Notes: generated by a model not told the origin, from the letters alone. DNA of 64,000 nt from Muricea muricata (GCA_963855995.1 OY979716.1:36581818-36645817), one strand, 5' to 3'. Shown: positions 1 through 10,876, counted from the first letter of the stretch. Numbers and translations are program-made.

Positions 1-980
1 CTGAAGATTTCGAATCTTTGGGTAAAATGCTTGTAAGAGGGACATATAAACAGATTGCAGTTGCTGCATGGAAGAATCTCAGGTTAAGAAAGGAATTTGA
101 GGTGTTGATGGCCAAAGAAATAAATAAGAAATGCAGCCAATTATGTTCAAGGAAAGAACCAAGCTGTTTAAGGCAGACAGGCAAGGACAGCATGCTCTCG
201 TTTATCATGGAAAAGTTTTCTAGAGAACTTGTCGAAAGAGCACCTTTGTTCCATTCCCTATTACTTGCAGCCAGTGTTTACCCTCAAAGCAGAGCAAAGA
301 CGCCTCATGATGATTTTCCAGCTGTGGCTATGGCAGGTGCAGTTTGCCTCTGCAATCGATCAAAGTATTTGATAGCAGTTCAGTTGCTGATAACCATATT
401 CCTATACCATTCCAGTTGGTTGGTAAGTATTTTTAATTATATTGGCACTAATCCAAAGTGCATAGCTACTGATTTAATAAATGGAATTGACAAAATTAAC
501 CCATTAAGCAGTATGTGCCTGACTTTATTTTCTAATTTTGTCTAATGTCAAATGATTTTATTTGTCAGGAATTTTGAAGCTTAATGGGGTTTATGTATCA
601 GGGCATAGTGGGGCATTAGCAGCCATTTACTTTGCTAATAACCTAATTTACCAATAAGGATAAATGCTGCTGTGCCCCAGCAATAGGGGTATGGAAACAT
701 AGTGAAATAATAGATAATAAAACTTTCATTTTCTTTTTAGAAAACATTAGCTAGATTGTCACATCTAAAGTTGACCACTAGCCACACTTATTTATACAAG
801 AAGCTTGATGAATTTGGAAAAGACCATGACAAAGAAATATTGGACAAAGTTAGTAACAATTCCTGTTTTTCTATAAAGTTAAGAAGCAGTTGTATTAACA
901 TCACTAATTCTGCCCTTTCCCAATCAGATACACATTAAAATTTTATTGACATCCTGTATATTCTTTAACATTATCCAGGG

Positions 981-1044
981 ATGTCAGATTAGCCTGCGTG
1001 CAGCCCAGGGTGAAAGTCGGGCTGCACGCAGGCTATGTCAGATT
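981..1044. repeat. 44-bp perfect hairpin flanked by 10-bp direct repeats
   Basis: Arms AGCCTGCGTGCAGCCC (991-1006) and its exact reverse complement (1019-1034) enclose a 12-base loop. The direct repeat ATGTCAGATT lies at 981-990 and 1035-1044. It sits in an intron of the DUF6589-like gene. It looks like a minimal foldback insertion with target duplication. One arm plus loop recurs at 6151-6177. Confidence 0.8.
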
Positions 1045-2855
1045 AACAATATAAAATATAACAATTTTTATTGCAATTTTAGGTTGCCTTAGAAGGACAT
1101 TACATGGCTGTTGCTTCAGGAGTTAAGCAAGCTCCTATGCATTTGTATACTGAAGATGGTATTATTACACCAGATTGTGGTAGAAAGATTACATTCGATA
1201 ACATTGATTATCATCAAAACGTTCACTACATGAGTGAAGATCATCAGAATATAGACAAACATTACGTGACATACACGAGTACAGAGAATCGTGTATCTGG
1301 AAACCACCTGAGCGATCAAACTCCACTTGGTGGGATTAAGGAAATGGAGAATGGAAAATGCCTTCCAACTACCGATGACAATGCCAAACAAAGGCAAAAT
1401 TACATTACTTTGGTGGAAAGAGTCATTACAACCAACATTCCATGCCTACATTTTCTTTCTGAGATATGTACTATTCATATACCCCACAAATATACTACAG
1501 AAATGAAACGGAAAACAACAAATGTAAGCTAAAGTCTTTTTTGAACTACATTTAAAATGTTTATATGTGGAAGTCTTTGTTTAACTTTGCTGATTGACTC
1601 TGTTTGGTTTTGCAAACTAACATAATTATGGTAGTAAAGGTACATATTTAAATTTAAATTTAAGAAGTAGAGATGCCTGAACTTGTGCTGTACAATAAGG
1701 CATGAATTTGTTTAAATATAAAATATTTTCTCACACTGCTGGGAATACCGTAAATCATGCAGAATATGTATAAATATACATGATTCTAACAACCTTATAA
1801 ACCAACATGGAACAGCTAGAGATTTAATGTAATTCTGTCTTTTGATGGGGTGAGCTGCTGTTCTGTCAAGCAAAGGTGAAAGTAACAACAAAATGTGCTT
1901 CCAACCTGCACTGCTCAATTGTTAAATTAGGCTAGTCCTAGCAGTGTGTGAGAAAACATTTTCAGTGTACATGTATATGTTTTGTTCCTCAAGTAGCAGA
2001 AAATTATATGTGTGTGATAATTTCTAAATTTTTTGTCTGTCTAACTTTTTATTTGTAGGTTTTTTTGGGAATGTTGTATGAAAATGAAAATGATGCAAAT
2101 GGGATTATTCAGATATTGAAGAAATTTCACAAGTTTGTTCCATGTGACAACAAACAAAATCAGAATAGAGAAGTGACTGAAAATGAGTTCAAAGAGCCGG
2201 TGTTTGGAGAGCAAGGAATTGTTGGAGACCAGTTAAGTGTCGAAAGAGGAATAAATGGTCACATGTCACTATCTAATGGTATGGATAGTGACTGACATGC
2301 GGGTAATAAGTTCTTGCAGGTATGTATTTCATGAATCAATAAGTGATGGTGGGGTCATCAGCTATTTAATGTAGGTGGGCTGCCTGAACACTCTGTTCAT
2401 TGGTAAAGAAAAAGCTACCTATTGTAATATTTAGTTGTATTTTTTAATTATAGGTTGCTTTTGATAATCTGTACTGTGTATCTTCTGCCGCAGACAAGTG
2501 CACTATGTATAGCGATCGCAATCTGATTAACAGACGTAATGTCAAGAGTGATGTGAGTGCAGCAGCCAATGCATGCCGGAGATTCTTTACAATCGAAGTG
2601 GAATCAAGAATTATTGCAGCCACAATGTCAGTTCTTGGAATAGAAAAACTGGATGACGAGGAATTTCCCTTGCCAATTAATGAGATGTCAACTAACGATG
2701 AGAAAAAAACATTCCTACAAAAAACAGCTGCCCTTGTTGTTGATAAGTTTGTTGTTGACGAACAGAGAATTGAGAAGATATTGAATTCAGTGCAAGTCAT
2801 TCAGGAATACACCGAAGCTAAGAAGCGTTCAGCTACAGCTCAAGAAAGGTATCCC

Positions 2856-2895
2856 TGCCGATATAAAGGTTGCCCTGCCGATATAAAGGTTGCCC
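2856..2895. repeat. 20-bp tandem duplication disrupting the zinc finger
   Basis: The unit TGCCGATATAAAGGTTGCCC occurs twice back to back. Since 20 is not a multiple of 3, the duplication shifts the frame. With only one unit, the C-x4-C part would run straight into a downstream H-x3-H pair. Confidence 0.85.
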
Positions 2896-3657
2896 TAAAA
2901 CATTCGCACATGACGGTAAACGCAGAAGGGATCATGAGTCACAGCATAACCCTTCCACCAACTGTTGATGATGTTGATATATCCAACCTTGTTTGTGATT
3001 TTGAAATTGATGAACAGGAAAGAGATGACATGTATGCATACCAGAAAGCATTACTAAATTATGGGATGCAATACAGGAGGGAGATGGAGAACGCATTCTC
3101 AGATGCTGGAAGTTTTTCCTGAAGTACCTAAAACATCAAGGAACATCTGCAAACAAGTATGCTCTCGAAGCACTATATTTAATGTTCCAAACCTATGCTC
3201 TACTAAGTCCCCGTGCATCTCATCACCTAATTTGGAACAGATCCGTTAAGAACAAATCTGGTCAATCTGCCAATATTCCTCTAGATTTGGATTTAGAACT
3301 TAAGAACAAAACAATAAAGCAAGGTATCAAGAACCTTGGCCCCAGTGCAAACCAGAAATCATTGGATCGAATAGGCCATTCATTGGAGTGACTACTGACC
3401 TGATGACTGTTTTTGACACCAACTTAAATGTTTACAGAAGATCAGGCAAGCATGTTAAGAAATCAACCAAGGGAGATCTTGCAAAAGTGGTCAAGGAGTT
3501 GGTTCATCACCAAGCATTTTCTCATACTCCTGGCAGAAAATACTTCTTTTACAAGAACATTAAGCCAAGCATCTTAAATGGATTTAATTTGCACAAAGCA
3601 TTTCTCTGGATCGAGGAACATAAGAAATATATGATTTTAAATAGAAACGCTCGTTAA

Positions 3658-4021
3658 AAATTAATTACACATTTAATACCATGGGTTGCATGTAAGGAGG
3701 AACAGTCCCAGATAAAAACTAACATTGCCTGCTTTTTCATTAAAATTTAATGTATGCCATGAGATTTTTAATTTTATTTCAAAAACTTTCATAATATTGG
3801 TTGTTCATAATAGTTGCAATGATGAACCCAGCTGTTAACGATATATTTATGTTTACAATGTCTTTGCACTGCATCTGTCATAAAAAAGTGACATTGTTTT
3901 ATCTAAAGAACATATCCTCCTTGGTGCATACAGTATCTACCTAGATACTCTAAATAGTTTTACTTTGAAACTTATACATAATATTGTTAATGGAATGAAA
4001 TAGTAATTAGTATATAACTTA
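3658..4021. other. AT-rich spacer between convergent genes
   Basis: Shared 3' region between the DUF6589-like gene and the RecQ-like gene. No gene, repeat or strong hairpin was seen; it presumably holds both 3' UTRs. Confidence 0.4.
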
Positions 4022-4032
4022 TTGATACTCCT

Positions 4033-5938
4033 TCAAATGTCCATGCTTGCATTCATGGATTCATCATGGCTTTCAGCAAAGGATGAAACAGAGTCCAATT
4101 CCTGGCTGTCCAAAAAAGGTAAAACGCCATCCCAATTTGACCTTGAGGTACTGCTGTTTAGACTTTCACCAAGACTGAGATTTCTGAGTTCATTAAGACC
4201 AATGTCATGGAACACAACATCAATTATCTTTAAGATTTCAGCAGCATAAGCATATCTCCATATTTCAACCTCTCTGATTATGTCAGAAAATGTGAATAGC
4301 TTATGGTATTTCTCAAGCACTTGCTTAATATGGAAATTGTTAAATTCTAGCAAGTTGTTTGGGCAAGAAACCATTGTTTGTGTGCAAACTTGATTCACAA
4401 CTTTCTGTTTCAGTTTAACCAATTCTGCATGCAAATGTGTTCCTTGCTCTTTTGGTACTGGCCTTTCAGTTTCATTTGGAGTATCTATTATTTCATCATC
4501 ATCCCCAAGTGGACTCCATACAGCACAGTTTTCTTGTTGGCATGCACATTTCTCAGCACAAATGTCACAACATGTGTGCATTACTTCACGTGGATTATCA
4601 AACTGATAACCAAAATTATCCATCAGCACTTTTCGGCGACATTCTTTGCTCTGTACATACATCCTCACGTCACTTCCACATAATCATTCGGCTGTCTTTT
4701 GGGAAAAGAGATTGTAACTCGCCCAGACATCCATACCATTTTCTAAATGGAACATTGTTGGTACCAGAGAGACCCCTGTTTGAAAGTATCAGACATATAT
4801 TTTATATGATATCATGATTTCTTGCTAGTTTCAATTCTGTGAAAACCAAATATGAAATTTTCACAAAATGTCTAACTAAACAGTTTCTTCGTCATAATTA
4901 TATGAAAGTAAGAAACAAATCTTTTAACAGGCTACAGATCTTTCATCGTGTCTTAACACTGTCAGATTGTTTGATATCATGTAATTGGAATTTCAACACT
5001 ATCATAATATACATTCAACCCCCAGCAGCATAGTGCATAATGATATAATAATATCAGGGGCAGATCTAGAGTGTTAATTGGGGGGGGGGTGCATATTCAT
5101 ACATTCAAGTTCTGCCTAATTTGTTTTAAATCAACCTTATTTCAAACGAAATTAGTCAGGCAGAACCTGAACATATGAATATGCACCCTCAATTAATGAT
5201 CTAGATCTGCCCCTATATAATCAAATGGGTGTCCCAAAAAAACGAAACCATAAAGAAATAATTATGCATTCTTTAGAAATTCTTTGTCATTTTGAATAGA
5301 ATATATTATTAATATGTTAATGTTACGCTTTTTTGGAACACCCTGTACTAAACAGGCAGTATAAACTAAAGCAATACAAAACTAGTCTATTATAGTCTAA
5401 GTATATTAAATATAACAGACAATTAACACAAAAATAATAATGTAGCCTACCAATGAACTATGCAATGAGCCTCATCAATAGCCACAGCAATCAGCATCTT
5501 TTTAAAGCTATCGCACTGAAATATTCCTCTCCATATTGGCACAGATAACAGACACTCGGGAGAACCATAAATAACATTGTAGACACCGTTGATAACTTGT
5601 TGAACAGTTTCGGGATCTTCTTCATCCGTAATTGCTATAGCTGGAATGCCCACACTGTGTAAATACTGTACTTGATCATTCATCAACGATCGCAAAGGAG
5701 AAATTACTACGATAACACTGGAACCACGAGGTTTTTTGTGTAGGACATCACCAACGATGGTAAGGCACTGATAAATTATCGACTTTCCGAATCCGGTTGG
5801 TAAATTCACAAACACGTTTTTATTCTGAAAGAACGCTTTTATTGCCTCCTTCTGTTCTGCTAAGAAATTTTCTATTTCAAATTGCGTTTTGGCTTCCTCG
5901 AAAGCCATTTGCCAAAGTGGTTCGGACTCGTCCGCCAT
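4033..5938 (-). pseudogene. RecQ-like ATP-dependent DNA helicase, module 1, internally deleted
   Basis: Starts at the Met codon at 5938. The first exon (5938-5447) carries helicase motifs of the RecQ family: a Walker A region NLPTGFGKSIIYQ, a motif ISPLRSLMNDQ and the DEAH box IDEAHCIVHW at its 3' end. After an intron, about 4810-4690 reads FRKWYGCLGELQSLFPKDS, the segment that normally follows the DEAH box. It then jumps straight to the C-terminal zinc-binding part (4668-4033: CRRKVLM, then CCDICAEKCAC), so the second helicase domain is missing. The C-terminal ~130 residues are acidic and Ser-rich with no recognised fold. The product would unwind DNA 3'-5' if intact; this copy cannot. The gene is convergent with the DUF6589-like gene, the same pairing as at 48.3-60.4 kb. 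Confidence 0.75.
5055..5214. mobile_element. 160-bp foldback MITE with hAT-type ends
   Basis: Ends CAGGGGCAGATCTAGA and TCTAGATCTGCCCCT are inverted repeats, and the inversion continues through most of the element (ATGAATATGCACC, GGCAGAAC and so on). The flanking 8-mers ATAATATC and ATATAATC match at 6 of 8 positions, a decayed target duplication. The CAGGGGCGGATC-like termini match those of the hAT-like element at 49784-52896. It lies in the RecQ-like gene's intron. Confidence 0.75.
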
Positions 5939-6150
5939 TGTTGAATTTCAACGCAAACAATAGCTAATCTATTTGTATTATTTTGAATAAATTTACGACA
6001 TTAATTTAGGCAGCAGTTGACTTAGCCAATCAAAATACAGATTACATTCGAAATACACAGAGCTAATCAGATGCGAGTACAGTAATCCATGTAATTCAAC
6101 GGTCGCGAGAACACGATTTCGTGCACTGATTCGCAGACCCACTTTCTGGG
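5939..6150. promoter_or_regulatory. Upstream region of the RecQ-like gene and module 1 edge
   Basis: Region between the divergent starts at 5938 (-) and 6294 (+). It should contain the promoter of the RecQ-like gene and the outer end of module 1. No TATA box or terminal repeat could be assigned with confidence. Confidence 0.25.
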
Positions 6151-6177
6151 GGGTGAAAGTCGGGCTGGACGCAGGCT
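6151..6177. repeat. Half copy of the 44-bp hairpin at the transposon edge
   Basis: These 27 bases match 1008-1034 (loop plus right arm of the small hairpin) with one mismatch, and both copies are followed by ATGTCA. Here the sequence abuts the left terminus of the Kolobok-like element and seems to have replaced its outermost bases and TTAA. Confidence 0.7.
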
Positions 6178-6293
6178 ATGTCATGGTGTACCTGGTTACT
6201 AAGCTAGCGAGTATTTGGCGCTAAAATTTCGTTTCAGCGAAAAAATATCGGCCGCTGATGCGTGTAATTTATTATGAATTTATGTAATTTGAT

Positions 6294-7693
6294 ATGGCAT
6301 CTGTTGAACTTGAAAGTCAATCGATTGAAGATCAGGATTCATATTATATCAAAGTGGTAAGCGTTCTGAATTATTCATAGCTCAGTAAGCGGACTTATAT
6401 TTTGATAACTGGCTGTTTCTGTTAGCCAGCACATGATATCTGCAAGTGCAAAAGCACCTGTTCAACGAAGAAGACGGTCAAAAGAAATGGTTGTCCGTGC
6501 AAGACTGAAGGGAGATTGTGTTCTCAGCACTGCAGATGTGGAAAGCCTTCCAAACCATGCAAAAACAAGGTACATTTAACAATATATTTCAATTGTTATT
6601 TACAACATGACACTCGAGTTATAAATTTGGTAACCCTTGATTTATATTTACAAATCAGAATTTTAAATAGTATAAGAATTTGTGAAAATGCTGTTAAAAG
6701 GTCTGTACCGTTTTATAGTTGAAGATACCTGCTCCCATTCCTCAGCAAGACAAGAGAAAGACAAGGAGAATTCTGACGTTGCGGTAAGTTTTCATGATAT
6801 CATTTTCAAGTGTCTAGAAACCAGGGGTGTCTAACTGTACTAAAACCATAGCACGGCTGGCAAGTATTCAACTACTCTAAATTTCTCATTTTGTCTCAGT
6901 GGGTTGATCAAACATCCATTCACTTGACCCTTTAATGCACACTGATGTGGCATAGTTTAGTATTACACCGGAAAATTTTACTCATCAAGTGGAGAATGAT
7001 GACAAAATGTAGTACAATGCATGCATATTACCACATTAGCAAATATAAAGACAGTGTATAATAAACTAAACATCGAGAGCAGGCTTAGAAGTTCAAGCTG
7101 ACCTCTATTTTTTTATTTGTTAATGATGGTCTCAGGCTTTTATTGAAACTCTGGATGAGGCTATGGTGAGGAAGCTGGCAACCCGAGCTTTGCAGCGAGA
7201 TATTGGCAGCATGGATTTTGTTCAAAGCCTGTTACTAATGGAGGATGAGGTACAGGATGGAGGAGAATCAGCTGGCCCAAGTCATCACAGTGGGAACTTG
7301 TCAATAGCTTCAGATTCACAGAGCCAGCCTCCATATTCAGAGCCCTCACCCCCATGGTGTAAGTGTGGTCGATGCAATGAAATGCCCAGATCTATTGAAA
7401 ACAAATGTTGCAAATGCAAAAAATGTGTTACCAGCCAAAGAAGGTTTCAAAAAATTTGTCTAGACCCAGAAGTGCTCGAATTATGCATCAAGAACAGGGC
7501 TGACATTAGAAATGACAGTGACAACTATAGTACAAGTGCCTTCAGGAAAGCAGCATACAGACAATTTATTTTGGACAAGTATGGACGTTTGGGAAAGGGT
7601 AATCGTAAGGTGGCATCATCTTGTGTTGTACTTACAGTTCGAACAGTTTACCCATCACCAACTGGTGTGTACATGGGTTTTAAAGAGCACTAA
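6294..7693 (+). CDS. CXC-domain protein with P2X7-like C-terminal domain, transposon-borne
   Basis: Probable multi-exon gene starting at ATG 6294 (MASVELESQSIED). The second exon, about 6424-6569, encodes a tesmin/TSO1-type CXC cysteine cluster (CKCKSTCSTKK, then CSQHCRCGKPSKPC), a DNA-binding fold. A short third exon lies near 6726-6783. The last exon, about 7135-7693, carries a domain like the cytoplasmic C-terminus of P2X7 receptors: WCKCGRCNEMP, a Cys-rich stretch, ICLDPEVLELC, FRKAAYRQFILDKYG, then SCVVLTVRTVYPS and GVYMGF. No transmembrane segments or ATP-binding ectodomain are present, so it is not an ion channel. It lies within the inverted termini of a Kolobok-like transposon, facing the transposase, and is therefore probably an element-encoded accessory DNA-binding protein. 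The phase across exons 2-4 is not fully consistent, so it may be broken. Confidence 0.7.
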
Positions 7694-7702
7694 AAAGAAA
7701 TT

Positions 7703-8400
7703 AGTCAGGGAGGCAGAGGTAACTTTACCTACCTTCTCGAGGGACAAATCAATTTTGCTCTTAAATTGTCCGTTGGATGCCTAATATCACAATTCTGAAT
7801 GTTGTTTGGCCGGATTTATCTTGTGGGCTTCGGTCGACACGTTTTTCTTCAGTTTTATTATAAAACTATTATGTGGTCAAAAATAGTAAACTCTCAAATT
7901 CGTTCATTTGAAAAATAACTTGTATGGTAAGAAAGCTTATAAAAAAACAACATATAAGACATCATTACGGGCACCCTTGTTTTTCAAGCCGTTTTTGAGT
8001 TATTGCTGCTTCAAAATGAGAAAATGAAAGTGTCCTAAAATGGTGCTAATTTCCTGGGCACTAGTCGGAAAATAAGTTTTCAAACGCTCATAACTCAACA
8101 AAAATGTCAAAAATAAAAGTAACCATAATAATGTGTTATATGTAATTTTTTATTACCTTTTTGATAACGTAAGTGGTTTTTCCTAGAAATAGATCTGAAA
8201 TTTCCCCTTTCTTGACAATAATATAGTTTTATAGAAAATTTCGGGGAAAAACGTGTTGGCTGGAGCCCACAAGGAATTTTATCGCATTCAACATGCAGAA
8301 ATATATTTTTTAGACCTAAAGGTACAATATAAACATAAAATGAAATTGTCCCTCAGTATGGTAAGCAAACACACACCTTTGTACCTCTGCTTCCTCGACT
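7703..8400. mobile_element. ~700-bp MITE between the two transposon genes
   Basis: Ends AGTCAGGGAGGCAGAGGTA and the reverse complement of TACCTCTGCTTCCTCGACT match, with a further shared GAGGGACAA inside each end. The element is flanked by the 5-bp direct repeat AAATT (7698-7702 and 8401-8405). It has no coding potential and sits in the shared 3' region of the two convergent genes. Confidence 0.7.
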
Positions 8401-8403
8401 AAA

Positions 8404-10253
8404 TTAGATGTCATGATTTACATTTGTTTCAAATCTGCTCTTCATTTTTTGAACAAGTTCACTCGTAGGAGGAGGAGGAATTGCCCCAATGGTGCTTTGT
8501 ATTTTTGTTGGATCAGCATCATCCAATGAAACATGCCTTGCTATACGACCATCATCCTTATCTCTTTGCTCGAAGATTTTTGCCAGAAACATAGGAATGT
8601 ACTCGTAGCCTTTCGTTTCTTTTAATGTTTTAACAGTCCATGTCTTTGTTCTCTTGTTATATTTTCTAGAATATCTACCTGTAGATTTTAGAGCTGCATG
8701 GAAATTCCAGTCTATTGCAGCGAGTAGTTTTCTTGCTTTATATACTTGGTAACTATTAATAGAACAAATTATGTTCACATGCATATTGTGTAGTTTCAGA
8801 AAATATCTATAACTTTACTTAGAAGATGTAAAATCCTTTACACATATAAACATGGCAGATAAGAATGATTTTACATGTCCTGATTTTACACAAATAACAT
8901 CAATAATACTTTGATACCATTTATGCCATACTTCAGTAGTATATGGTAAGCTGAAATACTTACGTATAAGCACACCGTTTAGGTGTGCACATCAGAGACA
9001 TTCCATTGACACATTCGAGAGCTCCTATATGCCTGTAAAGCAGTAAGTGAAAAAGAATGCAAAGATGAAGGTAGTAACCAGATTGCTTTCATTTTACAAA
9101 ACTTTACATAGAGTAAATTTACCTGAATCTTAAATAATATTTAAAACTCTGTAAAAGACCAGGATCTAAGATAACTTCCTGGAGAGCCTCAAAATCTTTG
9201 TCTCGTCTGTCAAACCAGGGTAAGGTATGCTCTTCACAAAGTTCTTCATGGTCGCACTTGCCATCCACCCATTCATGTTCATTACACACATGGTGCAGCA
9301 AGCCAATCCATTTGCTCTGGGTAGTAAAAAATTCAGCCATCTGAAGAGCCATATTTTGGAATTTTTAAAAAATGTTTTGATCAGCTCAAAGCCCCTCTCA
9401 TTTAGCCTTAGATATATCAGTGCTCCTTTCCCAGCCATTTTGGCTTGTATCGAAGTATTATTCAAAGCAAATGGGTTTCCAAACCTTCAAAACTTGAAGT
9501 GCATCTTTTTCATTATACTCTGATGCCACACTGCAACAGTACCAGAAATGCTTTATTATTTCATCAGCCCAATCTCCAATCTTTTTCATTGGTTTACATC
9601 GTGAAATGTTAAAAATAAAAAAACACGTTAAATATACCCAGTGCTACTCTGTAGACATTGTGTGCGCGTGCGCGTGTGTGTGCGCACACACACACACACA
9701 CAATGAAGCTATTTTTACATTGCAAATAATACAAAATATCTAAACAATCTTATCATTCACCCTTTTAGCGGCATTGGCATTGAAATCGATAGATTCATTT
9801 AGGGATAACGTTGATAACGTGGATATTGTTGTCGATGAATGTCTACTTAGACTGAGAATCTTTTTGTTTCCTTGCAATATAAAAAAACCTTGCTCAAAAC
9901 TTACATGGCAATTGCTCAAAACTTACATGCAACAAATGATACTACATTATAAAACCAAAAATACATTTACATAGACAGCATAGCTTTGTGCCCTGTATGT
10001 TAATTGGAGCATAAATTTCATACCTCTTTTTGTTCTTTATCTCGAGCGATAGCAAATAAGATGCAAATTTCATATCGTTTGAAAATTTTCCCGCTATTCG
10101 CAGTTCCTTCCAAGTTGCATGAACGATCTTCTTCAGGTAAATAGGTTTGTTATTGACGCGCCATAATGAAGTTGTCAGCCTTTTATTTAGGATACTATCG
10201 GCCAGTCTCGGCCTTCCAGCTTTTTCTCGTTTCTGAGCATGACTATACATCAA
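8404..10253 (-). pseudogene. Kolobok-like DDE transposase, copy 1, catalytic core lost
   Basis: Exon 1 (from Met 10253) encodes NKPIYLKKIVHATWKELR and FASYLLSLE, which align with the first exon of copy 2 near 14210-14340. About 9605-9490 reads IKHFWYCC, and 9352-9119 reads LLHHVCNEHEWVDGKCDHEE and ILDPGLLQSF, typical of the C-terminal half. A small exon at 9032-8964 (HIGALECVNGMSLMCTPKR) has clean splice sites. The last exon, 8784-8404, reads ARKLLAAIDWNFH, YNKRTKTWTVKT, KGYEYIPMFLAKIFEQR and ends ELVQKMKSRF. The segment that should hold the GDGQCDSPG-type aspartate is absent, and the 9.36-9.5 kb region is frame-disrupted. The protein would have catalysed excision and insertion at TTAA; this copy cannot. 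Confidence 0.75.
9660..9702. repeat. GT/GC alternating microsatellite
   Basis: Alternating purine-pyrimidine tract of GTGTGCGCGTGCGC type running into a CACACA run. It is palindromic overall and prone to Z-DNA. It lies in the degraded middle of the transposase gene. Confidence 0.9.
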
Positions 10254-10419
10254 ATTTCAAAGTTTACTTTCAAAATAACCCTCTTAAGTAGTCGAGTTTG
10301 AACCCAGTTCGCTTGGAAATAAACACGATTCGCTTCATTTTGATTTTGGGTTCGGAATCAAAAATCAAAAAGTACGCTTAGCTTGGTAACCAGGCAGCCC
10401 ATGACATAGCCCCTTTAAT

Positions 10420-10710
10420 AACAAGGCACCAGCAAATATTTCAAATTTGTTTACTCCTGTGCGTGAAGTGAACATGTATAATACAAGGTTTTCATCAACT
10501 AGTAATTTTTATGTGAGGAATTCCCATACAAACAATTTTAAAAATTCCTTCTCAAGAGCAGGGGTTAGGATATGGAATAGTATCCCTGATAACTTGCGTA
10601 ATATCAGTAAAAGAAGGTTTAGGAAAAAATTGCATGAAATTTTATTTTCCATATTTACTGAGGAAGATGGTTATGTTGATGTCCTCATAAGTGAAAAAAT
10701 TAAAAGATAA
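10420..10710 (+). pseudogene. LINE reverse transcriptase C-terminal fragment
   Basis: The open frame reads NKAPANISNLFTPVREVN, YNTRFSSTSNFYVR, FSRAGVRIWNSIPDNLR and RFRKKLHEILF before TAA at 10708-10710. The pattern YNTR...NFYV...F.R.GV.IWN.IP..LR is the conserved C-terminal tail of CR1/L2-like and related LINE proteins. No endonuclease or RT palm motifs remain in the window. Confidence 0.65.
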
Positions 10711-10876
10711 TGGGATCGGAATTGATGGATTAGCAAACCACATATCGTGTTTTTGTGTTTCTGCCTACTTAATTCTATATATAATTGTCTATGGTATCAT
10801 GTTTTCTCTAATTTATTAGTTGCTTGTAATGTTTTGTTTTTGATTGTCTTCTTTTTGTTTATATAATTGTACATAA

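Larger units (their letters stand above)
1..3657 (+). pseudogene. DUF6589-like protein gene, module 1 (5' end outside window, several breaks)
   Basis: Spliced gene whose product resembles the large DUF6589-type proteins that are repetitive in cnidarian genomes; a transposase-like role is inferred, not shown. Exons read as about 1-422 (donor GTAAGT), 741-848, 1083-1523, 2059-2320 and 2454 to 3657, with good AG acceptors. Visible motifs are FDNIDYHQNVH near 1193, NRVSGNHLSDQTP near 1287 and GDQLSVERG near 2226. A C2H2 finger begins CRYKGC near 2857. The reading frame is broken: a TGA at 2293 replaces a probable Trp before HAGNKFLQ, a 20-bp tandem duplication at 2856-2895 shifts the frame inside the zinc finger, and further shifts fall near 3070 and 3390. 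The C-terminal part ends in a TAA at 3655-3657. It faces the RecQ-like gene at 4033-5938 on the other strand. Family assignment is from memory of motif patterns and is moderately sure. Confidence 0.6.
6174..10411. mobile_element. Kolobok-like DNA transposon with two convergent genes
   Basis: The left end at 6174-6209 begins GGCTATGTCATGG and continues CCTGGTTACTAAGCTA. The reverse complement of 10375-10411 begins GGCTATGTCATGG and continues CCTGGTTACCAAGCTA. This gives ~36-bp terminal inverted repeats with few mismatches. On the right the end is flanked by TTAA (10415-10418), the target site of Kolobok elements; on the left the flank is overwritten by a half hairpin. Inside are a CXC/P2X7-C gene (+) and a transposase gene (-), tail to tail. 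The superfamily is inferred from TTAA and transposase motifs. Confidence 0.75.

Noticed and set aside
6294-7693. P2X purinergic receptor ion channel
   Set aside because: Only the P2X7-type cytoplasmic C-terminal domain pattern is present. There are no transmembrane segments or ligand-binding ectodomain, and the gene lies within transposon termini.
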